A DNA stretch of 64,000 nucleotides, from the NCBI GenBank assembly GCA_003278145.1, contig QCGV01000001.1, positions 75,616 through 139,615 on the forward strand. Direction: 5' to 3'. The number at the start of each line of letters is the position of its first letter. The stretch's first letter is position 1. Origin of the DNA: OCS116 cluster bacterium AG-390-A19. GTDB taxonomy: Bacteria; Pseudomonadota; Alphaproteobacteria; MED-G09. Position numbers and translations under genes: made by a program. A model generated the notes under the pieces. That model was given only the letters and a program-made list of their open reading frames with translations, was not told the origin of the DNA and did not search any database. Below are positions 53,475-61,806 of the stretch, piece after piece.

Positions 53475-54499
53475 ATCATTACTTTACATTGGTCTTTTGA
53501 TGTTTTTAATGCTTCGAACGTATCAGGTAATTCATTGAAACCTATCTGATTTGTAATCATTTTAGATGGATCAATTCTTCCTTGTTCCATCATATCAACT
53601 GTGAATTGAAAATCATCTTTGAGGTAGGCGATTGCAAACTTGAGAGTTAGTTCTTTAATTGTTCCAAGGAAAGGCATAAAAGTATCAGGCTTGTCGCAAA
53701 CACCAATTAGTACAATTTCTGAGAATGGTGCAGCTATTTCCATACAATTTTGGATAACATTTGGAAATCCAACACATTCATAAATTATATCTGGTGAACC
53801 CCCAGTTTCTTTATTATAAATTGCTGCTAATTCTTCAGGGGGTGTTTTACCATCAATTATTAAAGTTGCTCCCATCTCTTTAGCCATTTTTTTTCTTTCT
53901 TCAGAAATTTCTGTAACAACTATATGTCTTGCTCCAAAAAACCTTAGCCATTGAATTGTTGCTAATCCTATTGGCCCAGCTCCTATAACAAGAGCTCTAT
54001 GACCTTGTTTAAACTTAGAGACTCTAACCCCATGAAGTCCTACAGCAAGAGGTTCGACTAATGTAGCAAAATCCCAACTAACCCCTTTTGGTATCTTAAC
54101 GCTCTCAGGTAATCCTATTCTAACAAATTCAGCATAACCACCTTGTATTTCAGGACTCATACCTGTTGATGATGTGCTAATTTCACAAAAAAAAGGATTA
54201 CCGTTTATACAAGGTTTACATTTACCACATGAAATAAATGGTAGAGATACGGCTGGATCACCAATTTTCCATGATGAATTTATATTTTTTCCAATTTCTA
54301 CAATTTCTCCACTAAATTCATGCCCAAAAATTGTACCAGTTGGAGGCTCCATAGATCCTCCATCACTTGCATGAAGATCCGTTCCACAAATACCACATTG
54401 TTTTACTCTCATTATCATTTCATTATCACCACATATTGGATCATCAACATGCTCTATGGATAATGGTTTACCTGGTGCGTGGAAAACTGCAGCTTTCAT
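53459..54499 (-). CDS. Zinc-dependent alcohol dehydrogenase (2,3-butanediol/sorbitol DH type)
   Basis: 346 residues. Catalytic zinc: Cys in CGICGTDLHAS, HEF in FGHEFSGEI; structural zinc: CGKCKPCINGNPFFC (four Cys); NAD domain VIGAGPIGLATIQWLRFFGA. NAD(P)-dependent oxidation of a secondary alcohol or polyol is expected. The gene follows a VOC protein by 20 bases and precedes ThuA. A ThuA-alcohol dehydrogenase pair is reminiscent of sugar oxidation, but with Rieske genes across the divergent gap a cyclic alcohol is possible. Confidence 0.92.
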   Translation of the reverse strand: MKAAVFHAPGKPLSIEHVDDPICGDNEMIMRVKQCGICGTDLHASDGGSMEPPTGTIFGHEFSGEIVEIGKNINSSWKIGDPAVSLPFISCGKCKPCINGNPFFCEISTSSTGMSPEIQGGYAEFVRIGLPESVKIPKGVSWDFATLVEPLAVGLHGVRVSKFKQGHRALVIGAGPIGLATIQWLRFFGARHIVVTEISEERKKMAKEMGATLIIDGKTPPEELAAIYNKETGGSPDIIYECVGFPNVIQNCMEIAAPFSEIVLIGVCDKPDTFMPFLGTIKELTLKFAIAYLKDDFQFTVDMMEQGRIDPSKMITNQIGFNELPDTFEALKTSKDQCKVMICPNH

Positions 54500-54519
54500 A
54501 ATCTTCTCCTAATAAAATT

Positions 54520-55056
54520 TTATAGTCTAACTTCACCCAGGTCCATTATAGGTGTTTTTTTATCCCAATTTTTTGATGCCTCATGCATTACATCAAAAAA
54601 ACCAAGACCTGCTTCAGATAGTTGAGCAATTTCTAAAATTGGACCTTCTTTTTCTTTGGTATCTAAATAAGCAAATTTTCCGTCATCCTGGGTTTTCCCT
54701 CCTTGAAGGTTAATGTAACCTTGAGACTCAAGAATACGAATGTCATTTTCAATGTCATTTGTTAAAGTGCACAAATGATGAAGAGGTCCTTTTTCATTAT
54801 TCACATACTCATTATATATTGATGGTGTATCGCAGTGTTGATTAACTAACTCAATTTGCATATTTCCTGTATAAGCAATCGCAACTGAAAAATCTAATTC
54901 AGTAGGTTTGTCCATATAGTAAACATCTTTTACATTTAAATGCTCTAATTTAAAAAAAGGTCCAATATTCATTTTTTTTGTCCAAAAATTTATCGGCCCA
55001 TCAAAATCATTAACTACAAATGCCATTTGCATCATAGGTCCAAATTTTTTTTCCAT
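54520..55056 (-). CDS. VOC-family protein
   Basis: 178 residues with two modules: MMQMAFVVNDFDGPINFWTKKMNIGPF and GPLHHLCTLTNDIENDIRILESQGYINLQGGK, ending in YLDTKEKEGPILEIAQL. His and Glu metal ligands (HHLC, ILEI) are recognisable. Methylmalonyl-CoA epimerase-like and lactoylglutathione-lyase-like members share this size. First gene of the minus-strand arm, divergent from the Rieske oxygenase at 55.2 kb with a 190-base gap. Confidence 0.85.
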   Translation of the reverse strand: MEKKFGPMMQMAFVVNDFDGPINFWTKKMNIGPFFKLEHLNVKDVYYMDKPTELDFSVAIAYTGNMQIELVNQHCDTPSIYNEYVNNEKGPLHHLCTLTNDIENDIRILESQGYINLQGGKTQDDGKFAYLDTKEKEGPILEIAQLSEAGLGFFDVMHEASKNWDKKTPIMDLGEVRL

Positions 55057-55247
55057 TATAATTCTCTCCCAATCTTTATTTATTCAATCCTTATCAAACT
55101 TAATCGTCAAGGCGCAAAATTACTTATGCAATTAAAACATTATCTTTACTTTTTTAATTCTATTTTTTAGATTTGATTGCTTTTTAAATTATTGTACATT
55201 TATTTAACTAGATATATTAGTATTATAAAAATAGATTGGAGAAATTA

Positions 55248-56612
55248 ATGGCCTTAACTAGATATGCTAAACCTGGAACACTTGGTGATAAAGCACCTGA
55301 ACCAAATTTAAATTATGATAGAATTCCAAAGGAAAGGTATACAAGTAAAGAATTTATGAAACTTGAGTGGGACCATATTTGGACCAAAGTTTGGTTAAGA
55401 GGTGGATTATCTCAAGACCTTCAAGAACCAAATAGTTATGTAACAACTGAAATCGGAAACTGGTCTATTTTAATAACCAGAGGCGAAGATGGAAAAACAA
55501 GAGCCTTTCATAATGTATGCAAACATAGAGGCAATACTTTAGCACAGCAACCGAGAGGTGTTTTAACAGACGGAACCTTTAAATGCGGATATCATCGTTG
55601 GCAATATGATGCTCAAGGTAAATTAGTGGAAGCTCCTGATCCAGAAACATTCCCTCAAGGAGTTTGTGATCCTTCATTACATTTAGATGAGCTACCATGT
55701 GAAGAATGGAATGGATGGGTTATGTATTCATTAAATAAAGATGTTAAACCACTTAAGGAATGGCTTGGTCCTATGGATGAGCATTTAAGCGCTTATAACT
55801 TTGATAAAATGAAATTAATAATGGATATGACTGTAGAGTGGAATTGTAACTGGAAGGCATCTGTTGATGCTTTCAATGAAACTTACCATGTTTGGGGAAC
55901 ACACCCGCAATTGATGGACTGGCTTGATGATATGAATGTTCAAATAGATTTATATGATATTCATAACAGATATTTGGTTCCTTTTGGAGTTCCTAGCCCA
56001 AGGCCACATATTGATCAGGAAGAAATCGGACCTAATTTAAAAAATTATATGGCGCAAAATGGTCTTGATCCAGAAACCTATAAAGGTAACGCTCAAGAAG
56101 TTAGAAGAGATATCCAACTTGCTCAAAGAGAGAGAGAAAAAACAGAGGGCTTTGATTTTTCAAAACTTAATGATGATCAGTTATCTGATGATTATCATTA
56201 TTGTGTTTTCCCAAATGTTACTCTCAACACACACGCTACAAATTATATGATGTTTACACAAAGACCTCATCCAGAAGATCCAAATAAATGTTTTTATGAT
56301 CTTCAAATGTTTACATTGCCAAACGATACTGACAATAAACGAACTGCCGATGTCGCTAAACGCGGTGGTCAAGATCAAACCGATGGTTATGTAAGACCAG
56401 AACATCAATATGTGAAAGATGGTGAAGAGCATACCCTTGGTGAAGTTCTTGATCAGGATGCTCATAATTTACCTTTTGTTCAAAAAGGAATGAACAATCC
56501 GGCATATAAAGGTCTCTGGTGTGGTAAGCAAGAGCGTAGAATTATTCATTTCCATCAGGTTGTTGATCGTCTTATTATGGAAGACGGTGGTCAAGTTCCA
56601 AAATACGAATAG
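55248..56612 (+). CDS. Rieske non-haem iron oxygenase, alpha subunit (paralogue B)
   Basis: 454 residues from the ATG at 55248, which follows TTGGAG by 6 bases. Rieske ligands C91-x-H93 (CKHRG) and C113-x2-H116 (CGYHRW); iron ligands in SVDAFNETYHVWGTHPQL. Shares its layout with the oxygenase at 39.2 kb (EFMKLEWDHIWTKVW, NETYHVWGTHP, the 280-300 charged helix, C-terminal YKGLWCGKQERRI). The next gene encodes a Rieske ferredoxin that could reduce it; no flavin reductase is in the locus. Substrate unknown. Confidence 0.94.
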   Translation: MALTRYAKPGTLGDKAPEPNLNYDRIPKERYTSKEFMKLEWDHIWTKVWLRGGLSQDLQEPNSYVTTEIGNWSILITRGEDGKTRAFHNVCKHRGNTLAQQPRGVLTDGTFKCGYHRWQYDAQGKLVEAPDPETFPQGVCDPSLHLDELPCEEWNGWVMYSLNKDVKPLKEWLGPMDEHLSAYNFDKMKLIMDMTVEWNCNWKASVDAFNETYHVWGTHPQLMDWLDDMNVQIDLYDIHNRYLVPFGVPSPRPHIDQEEIGPNLKNYMAQNGLDPETYKGNAQEVRRDIQLAQREREKTEGFDFSKLNDDQLSDDYHYCVFPNVTLNTHATNYMMFTQRPHPEDPNKCFYDLQMFTLPNDTDNKRTADVAKRGGQDQTDGYVRPEHQYVKDGEEHTLGEVLDQDAHNLPFVQKGMNNPAYKGLWCGKQERRIIHFHQVVDRLIMEDGGQVPKYE

Positions 56613-56638
56613 TAAATCTTATTGGAAAATAATTAGTT

Positions 56639-57025
56639 ATGACTGAAGATGAAAATGTTTTTGCACCCTTGTGTGCCTCTGAAGATATTGAGCCGGGTAA
56701 AGAATCTGTATTTAAAGTGAATGGAAGAGATGTTTTAGTTTGTCGTTCAATTGAAGGCGAACTTTTTGCTGTCGAAGATATATGCCCCCATGCAAATGCA
56801 TGTTTATCAGGTGGAAGATTTAGAAACGGTTTTTATGCTTGTCCACATCATGGGGCTCGTTTTGAGTTATCAACAGGAAAATCAATGACAAACCTGTCCA
56901 CAAAGCCATTAATATGCTTTGATATAAAAGAAGAAAGTGGGAAGATTGAAATTTTAGTACCAGAAAAGAAAAAGGTGGTTTTTAGTCCTGGTGGAGCACC
57001 TCCAGGTTTTGGACCGCCAATGTAA
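56639..57025 (+). CDS. Rieske-type ferredoxin
   Basis: 128-residue electron carrier with one [2Fe-2S] Rieske centre, ligands C49-x-H51 (CPHANACLSGGRF) and C68-x2-H71 (CPHHGARFEL). Such ferredoxins feed electrons to Rieske oxygenases (three-component type IV) or to hydroxylases with a P450. It has an unusual Gly/Pro-rich C-terminal tail (SPGGAPPGFGPPM). 26 bases after the oxygenase gene, so the partner is clear. The reductase must come from elsewhere. Confidence 0.93.
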   Translation: MTEDENVFAPLCASEDIEPGKESVFKVNGRDVLVCRSIEGELFAVEDICPHANACLSGGRFRNGFYACPHHGARFELSTGKSMTNLSTKPLICFDIKEESGKIEILVPEKKKVVFSPGGAPPGFGPPM

Positions 57026-57045
57026 ACAATCTATAGGAGGAAAAA

Positions 57046-57804
57046 ATGGATTTAGGATTAAAAGGAAAAAAAGCTATTATTACTGGTGGGAGTAAAGGTA
57101 TAGGACTTGCTTCTGCACATGCACTAGCTGACGAAGGTGTTGATGTAGCAATATGCTCTCGTAATATTGATGATGTTAATTCAGCACTTGATGCTTTAAA
57201 AGGCAAAGGTGTTAATGCTATCGGTGGTGCTGTGGATGTTGCAGATGGTGATGCCTTAAAAACTTGGATTGCCTCAGCAATAAGTGATCTTGGTGGTTTA
57301 GATATTCTTGTTCCACAAGTTAGTGCTGGAGGAGGAAATCCAAGTGAAGATGGATGGGCTGCGAACTTCCAAACTGACATTATGGGAACTGTTCGTTCTG
57401 TAGAGGCTTCATTAGAAGCGCTGAGAGCATCTAATGGATCAATTGTAATAATATCAACAACAACTGCTATTGAAGAAGGGCCAGGAAGTGGACCTTATGG
57501 AGCTGTTAAAGCAGGTTTATTAAATTACTCAAATCATATTGCTCAAACTGAAGGGCCTAACGGTGTTAGATCGAATGTTATTTGTCCTGGACCTATTTAT
57601 ATAGAGGGTGGACCTTGGAACTTCATCAAAGATAACATGGAAGATTTTTATAACGCTACATTAAAAAATATTCCTCTAGGCAAGTATGGTGCTGGCGAGG
57701 ATATTGCAAAAACTGTTGCTTTCTTAGCAAGCCCTGCAAGTGGTCATACTACTGGAACAAATGTTGTAATAGATGGTGGATTCACAAAAGGGGTTCAGTT
57801 CTAA
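57046..57804 (+). CDS. SDR family oxidoreductase
   Basis: 252 residues, cofactor motif ITGGSKGIGLASAHAL. Catalytic Ser in IIISTTT and Tyr-Lys in YGAVKAGLLNYS. The NNAG motif is altered: LVPQVSAGGGN, so the usual NNAG asparagine is missing though the fold is clear. AGGAGGAAAAA is a perfect ribosome site. It follows the ferredoxin by 20 bases. It could dehydrogenate the cis-diol or alcohol formed by the oxygenase, as SDRs do in many ring-hydroxylating pathways. Confidence 0.88.
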   Translation: MDLGLKGKKAIITGGSKGIGLASAHALADEGVDVAICSRNIDDVNSALDALKGKGVNAIGGAVDVADGDALKTWIASAISDLGGLDILVPQVSAGGGNPSEDGWAANFQTDIMGTVRSVEASLEALRASNGSIVIISTTTAIEEGPGSGPYGAVKAGLLNYSNHIAQTEGPNGVRSNVICPGPIYIEGGPWNFIKDNMEDFYNATLKNIPLGKYGAGEDIAKTVAFLASPASGHTTGTNVVIDGGFTKGVQF

Positions 57805-57850
57805 TTATTTAATTTTAATTAGAGTTTATAATTATTGGAGGGTGTGATTA

Positions 57851-58624
57851 ATGTCAGATGATATAAAAAAGAAAATTGATGTTGTCTTTATTGCAGGTGG
57901 AAAATTTCATGATATAGATTTTGCTAGGTTAGAAATTTTAAAACTTTTAGCTGAAGACGAAAGAATGAAAACCCGTGTCTTTGAAGATTACTCAAATCTT
58001 CACGCTATAGAAAATGCAGATTTTTTAATCACATATACTTGCGATGTTCGTCCAACTCTTGAACAGCAAAAAGCACTTAAGAAATATGTTGCCTCAGGTA
58101 AAAGATGGTTGGCTCTTCATGGAACAAACTCAATTTTACAATTTATGTCTGATGGAAAAGTTGATAGTCCAAGAATAGCTCCTATTATGATGGAAACACT
58201 TGGGTCCCAATTTATTGCACACCCTCCTATTGAACCTTATAAAGTGAAAGTTTCTCAACCGAACCATCCATTGGTAGAGGGTGTTGAGGAATTCGAAACA
58301 ACTGATGAGCTATACTTAATGGAGCTTCATGGTGATCTAGATGTTCTTCTTGAAGCAGATTATGATGGTAAAGCTGAAGGATTTGTTGAAGAAGATTGGC
58401 CTCAAGAAACATGGCCTGTTTTTTATACAAAAAAAGTTGAAAAAGGAGAGGTTCTCTATTTAACCTTAGGTCATTGCAGAGGTCACTACGATATGCATGA
58501 TCTTCCAGAACCTTTAGAATATTACCCTTCGGTTGAGAGATGTGCTTGGGATCTACCGGTTTTTTATACTCTTCTTAGGAGGGGTATAAATTGGGCCAAG
58601 GAAGAAGTTTTTGTAAATAAATAA
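57851..58624 (+). CDS. ThuA-like protein
   Basis: 257 residues, ThuA/GATase1-like fold: VVFIAGGKFHDIDFARLEIL, ADFLITYTCDVRPTLEQQ, KRWLALHGTNSILQFM, PYKVKVSQPNHPLVEGVEEFETTDELYLMELHGD and LTLGHCRGHYDMHD. Compared with the homologue at 52.6 kb it shares the H-x-TDELYL pattern and the GH-R ending but has a shorter loop. It sits between two SDR genes in a Rieske operon, an uncommon place for ThuA. Function not known for this context; a sugar-like or cyclitol substrate is one idea. Confidence 0.85.
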   Translation: MSDDIKKKIDVVFIAGGKFHDIDFARLEILKLLAEDERMKTRVFEDYSNLHAIENADFLITYTCDVRPTLEQQKALKKYVASGKRWLALHGTNSILQFMSDGKVDSPRIAPIMMETLGSQFIAHPPIEPYKVKVSQPNHPLVEGVEEFETTDELYLMELHGDLDVLLEADYDGKAEGFVEEDWPQETWPVFYTKKVEKGEVLYLTLGHCRGHYDMHDLPEPLEYYPSVERCAWDLPVFYTLLRRGINWAKEEVFVNK

Positions 58625-58627
58625 TTA

Positions 58628-59329
58628 ATGTCAGATAAGATTGCTCTAATTACTGGTGTAGGTCCAGGTACTGGATCATCTTTAGCAAGGTGCTTTCATA
58701 ACGAAGGCTATAAAGTTGCTATGATAGCTAGAAATAGAGAAAGACTTGATCATCTTGAAAATGAATTAGAAAATTCAAAAGGTTTTATTTGTGATGTTCG
58801 CAACCTTGAGTCAATTGAAAATACTGTCAATGAAGTAGTTGATAACTTTGGTCATCCAGATACCTTTATTCATAATGCTGTGAGAGGAATAAGAGGTAGC
58901 TTTTTAGATTTTACCGTTGGAGATCTTCAATCAAATTTTGATACAAATGTAACTTCTTTATTAAGATTCTCACAATTATTATGCCCTAAGATGATTGAGA
59001 ATGAAAAAGGCTCAGTTATTGTGACGGGAAATACATCTGCTCATAGAGGTAAAGCAGAGTTTGGTGGAACAGCATCAACAAAAGCTGCTCAAAAAATTCT
59101 TACAGAATCTATGGCTAGATACCTTAATCCAAAAGGAGTCCATGTCGCTTATATAACAATTGATGCTGCCATTGATGTTCCATGGACGAGAGAAATGTGG
59201 CCAGAAAAGCCTGATGATTACTTTATCAATCCAGACGATATTGCTAAAGAAGCTTTACATTTAGTTAATCAAAATAAGTCGGCTTGGACCTTTGATCATT
59301 GGCTAAGACCCTATGGTGAGCATTGGTAA
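58628..59329 (+). CDS. Atypical SDR lacking the catalytic tyrosine
   Basis: 233 residues. The cofactor motif is ITGVGPGTGSSLARCF (an incomplete GxxxGxG), NAG is replaced by HNAVRG, and the catalytic Tyr position is Thr148 in FGGTASTKAAQ while Lys152 remains. SDR subgroups with such changes exist (atypical c10-like), often of unknown activity. It begins 3 bases after the ThuA stop and ends the operon, with 120 bases before the TonB receptor. It may bind rather than oxidise a ligand, or use another residue. Confidence 0.85.
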   Translation: MSDKIALITGVGPGTGSSLARCFHNEGYKVAMIARNRERLDHLENELENSKGFICDVRNLESIENTVNEVVDNFGHPDTFIHNAVRGIRGSFLDFTVGDLQSNFDTNVTSLLRFSQLLCPKMIENEKGSVIVTGNTSAHRGKAEFGGTASTKAAQKILTESMARYLNPKGVHVAYITIDAAIDVPWTREMWPEKPDDYFINPDDIAKEALHLVNQNKSAWTFDHWLRPYGEHW

Positions 59330-59368
59330 GTTGCATAAAAGCAACACTTAGCTATATTTATTTATTTT

Positions 59369-59383
59369 ATTGTTGATAACAAT
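59369..59383. promoter_or_regulatory. Inverted repeat upstream of TonB receptor 2
   Basis: ATTGTT-GAT-AACAAT is a perfect 6-base inverted repeat with a 3-base spacer, 67 bases before the receptor start. It is related in composition to the AACA/TGTT palindromes elsewhere but inverted in order (TGTT first), so it is not the same operator. Chance cannot be excluded. Confidence 0.35.
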
Positions 59384-59449
59384 GCCATCATATGAGAAAA
59401 AGCATAAATTTTTTAAATTATTTTACTAATAACTGGGGAGTTAAAAAGT

Positions 59450-61699
59450 ATGAAAAATATAGTTTTCACTATGTTATTTTCGTTTGTCTCTCTTTTTGGG
59501 TTTAATCTTAATTTATCGGCCCAAGAAGAAAGCGTTAATAGCATTGCTGTTGAAGAAATTATTGTCACAGCAAGAAAAAGAGCTGAATCAATTCAGGATG
59601 TTCCTGTTGCAGTTTCAGCATTAAGTGTTGAACAAATTGAAACAGGTAATATTCAAAGAGTTCAAGATTTAGAAAAATTAGCACCAAATGTTGAAATTGT
59701 TGATATGCCATTCGCGGGTGGTGCCATAAGTGCTTCGATAAGAGGATTATCATTTGATGATCTTGAAAAAACATTCCAACCAACTGTGGGTGTTGTTATA
59801 GATGGCGTTTTTGCAGCATCTAATTCTGGTGTTGATCTAGACCTTTTTGATCTTGAGGCTGTTGAAGTTCTTCGTGGCCCTCAAGGAACACTTTATGGTC
59901 GAAATACTATTGGCGGAGTTATCAATATTAGAAGAACAAAACCAACAAGAGAGTTTGGCGCAAAAGTTCAAGTTGATTTAGAAGAAGACGATACAAGCGA
60001 TGTTAAGTTTATTCTAAATGCTCCAGTGGGTGACAATGGCGGTATAAAAGTTGCTATGAGAAAACTTCAAAGCGATTCTTTTATGTTTAATGTTACTAGA
60101 AACGAAAGAGAGAGAGGAAGAAAATTAGAATCAGCGTCAGTTGTATTAGATTTTGATCTCTCAGATAGACTTAATGCAAATTATACATTTGATTATTATA
60201 ATGATGACTCACAGCATAATATTGTGAATATAACAAAATTTTATGTGAACGCTCTTGGGGCCCCTCAAGGTGTTTTTGATCTTTTAGGTCAAGGTGCTGG
60301 AACTTCAGATGATCTTGCAAGGGCAAATGACTATGAAACAGTTTATTCAAAAGCTCCTTTTAATAGTGGTATTCAGGGTGTAAATCATACTTTAAGACTT
60401 GAATATGAATTAGATAATCATGTTATTAAATTAATCTCAGGTATAAATGATTTTGAAGAGCTAATGGACATTTGTTCTTGGGGCTCACCTGGTGGTGTTG
60501 TTACACCTGATTGCGTATTTCCTGTTGTTAGAGATCAAGATTTTGAACAGACTACACACGAAGTTCAGTTAGTATCTGATTTAGATGGACCTTATAATTA
60601 TGTTTTAGGTTATTATATGGTTGAGACTGAAGGTAATATGGACTCAGGACCAGTTCAGAATTTTAGATCTAAAATTGAGACAGAGGCTTGGGCTGTATTC
60701 GGCGATTTAACAATTGATCTGAATGATTTATGGACTTTGGGCTTAGGAGCTAGATACACTGAAGAAGAAGCAGACTTTTCAATACAAACATATGCATCAT
60801 TTAACGATAAGATAGCTAGAACACCAACAGTGCTTGATTTACCTCGTGACTTTAAGGATGACAATGCTCAGTATAAAATTTCAATTCAACGTAATACTGA
60901 TTTTGGTATGGTATATTTATCACATTCAACAGGTTTTCGTTCAGGTGGATTTAATGCTAGAGGCACAACTTTAGAGTCAGTAGGACCATTTAATTCTGAA
61001 GAAGTTGAAACTTTTGAATTAGGTTTAAGAAGCGAACTATTGGACAATCGTTTAATATTTAATATTACTGCATTTACAAATGATTATACAGATAAACAGG
61101 AGCAAGTTGTTACTCCTGGTGATGGTACAATTATAGTAGATGGTGTTCCTCAGAACTGCGGAACTACCTGTACCTTTATCCGTAATGCCGGTTCAGTAAC
61201 AATTGATGGTATTGAAATTGAGGGTACTTATAGAGCAACTGAAGCTCTAACATTTAGAACAGCAATCGGCTTTTTGGATTCAAAATATGATGTTTTTGAA
61301 TACGATGGAGTTAATGTTGCTTCGAATGCGGTTGTTCCTTTTGCGCCAGATATGACAGCTAGTTTAAGCTGGGAATATAGATCAGAAGTTGAAAGTGGCG
61401 AACTAATTTTTGCCGGTACTTTCTCAACAAAAGATGATTACATGGGAAGATATGACCCTGCGGCTTATATCTTTGGTCCTGGTGCTGACTTAAATGTTGA
61501 AGGTGAGAGTAAACTTGATTTATCTCTTACTTATAATAGAGATACTGCTAATGGTGGGAGTATGAAAATTACTATCTTTGGTAATGATATTCTGGAAGAA
61601 GGTGGATACCTTGTTCGTCCATTAGATGCAGGTGCCTTTGCTTTTGCAACACCTCAGAAGAGACAACATTTTGGTATATCTCTTGGAGTAGAATTTTAA
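59450..61699 (+). CDS. TonB-dependent outer-membrane receptor
   Basis: 749 residues: signal peptide (VFTMLFSFVSLFGFNLNLSA), TonB box area (EEIIVTARKRAESIQDVPVAVSA), the plug motif VEVLRGPQGTLYGRNTIGGVI, and an outer-membrane barrel with long loops; one loop carries closely spaced cysteines (CSWGSPGGVVTPDC, NCGTTC), probably disulfide-forming. It lies after the Rieske operon and before a terminator. Linked by position to the Rieske/ThuA locus, so likely imports that pathway's substrate. No TonB or FecR regulator is next to it. Confidence 0.94.
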   Translation: MKNIVFTMLFSFVSLFGFNLNLSAQEESVNSIAVEEIIVTARKRAESIQDVPVAVSALSVEQIETGNIQRVQDLEKLAPNVEIVDMPFAGGAISASIRGLSFDDLEKTFQPTVGVVIDGVFAASNSGVDLDLFDLEAVEVLRGPQGTLYGRNTIGGVINIRRTKPTREFGAKVQVDLEEDDTSDVKFILNAPVGDNGGIKVAMRKLQSDSFMFNVTRNERERGRKLESASVVLDFDLSDRLNANYTFDYYNDDSQHNIVNITKFYVNALGAPQGVFDLLGQGAGTSDDLARANDYETVYSKAPFNSGIQGVNHTLRLEYELDNHVIKLISGINDFEELMDICSWGSPGGVVTPDCVFPVVRDQDFEQTTHEVQLVSDLDGPYNYVLGYYMVETEGNMDSGPVQNFRSKIETEAWAVFGDLTIDLNDLWTLGLGARYTEEEADFSIQTYASFNDKIARTPTVLDLPRDFKDDNAQYKISIQRNTDFGMVYLSHSTGFRSGGFNARGTTLESVGPFNSEEVETFELGLRSELLDNRLIFNITAFTNDYTDKQEQVVTPGDGTIIVDGVPQNCGTTCTFIRNAGSVTIDGIEIEGTYRATEALTFRTAIGFLDSKYDVFEYDGVNVASNAVVPFAPDMTASLSWEYRSEVESGELIFAGTFSTKDDYMGRYDPAAYIFGPGADLNVEGESKLDLSLTYNRDTANGGSMKITIFGNDILEEGGYLVRPLDAGAFAFATPQKRQHFGISLGVEF

Positions 61700-61725
61700 T
61701 CAATAGATATAAATTCTTAAATTTT

Positions 61726-61752
61726 AAAAGGGCGCTTTAAGCGCCCTTTTTT
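61726..61752 (+). terminator. Intrinsic terminator after TonB receptor 2
   Basis: A 10-base stem (AAAAGGGCGC / GCGCCCTTTT) with a TTTAA loop, followed by further T for six in a row. The A run before and T run after make it bidirectional. It starts 27 bases after the receptor stop and separates it from the DUF3604 gene. Confidence 0.93.
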
Positions 61753-61806
61753 ATTTAACAAAAGTATTTTTAATGTATAATTAATAAATTTTTTTTGGGG
61801 GTATTT

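Noticed and set aside
55190-55200. TGTACA palindrome near the Rieske promoter
   Set aside because: Six bases only, without further dyad symmetry; expected by chance.
57046-57804. The NNAG motif change in this SDR as a loss of function
   Set aside because: Ser, Tyr and Lys are intact, and NNAG variants are tolerated in active SDRs.
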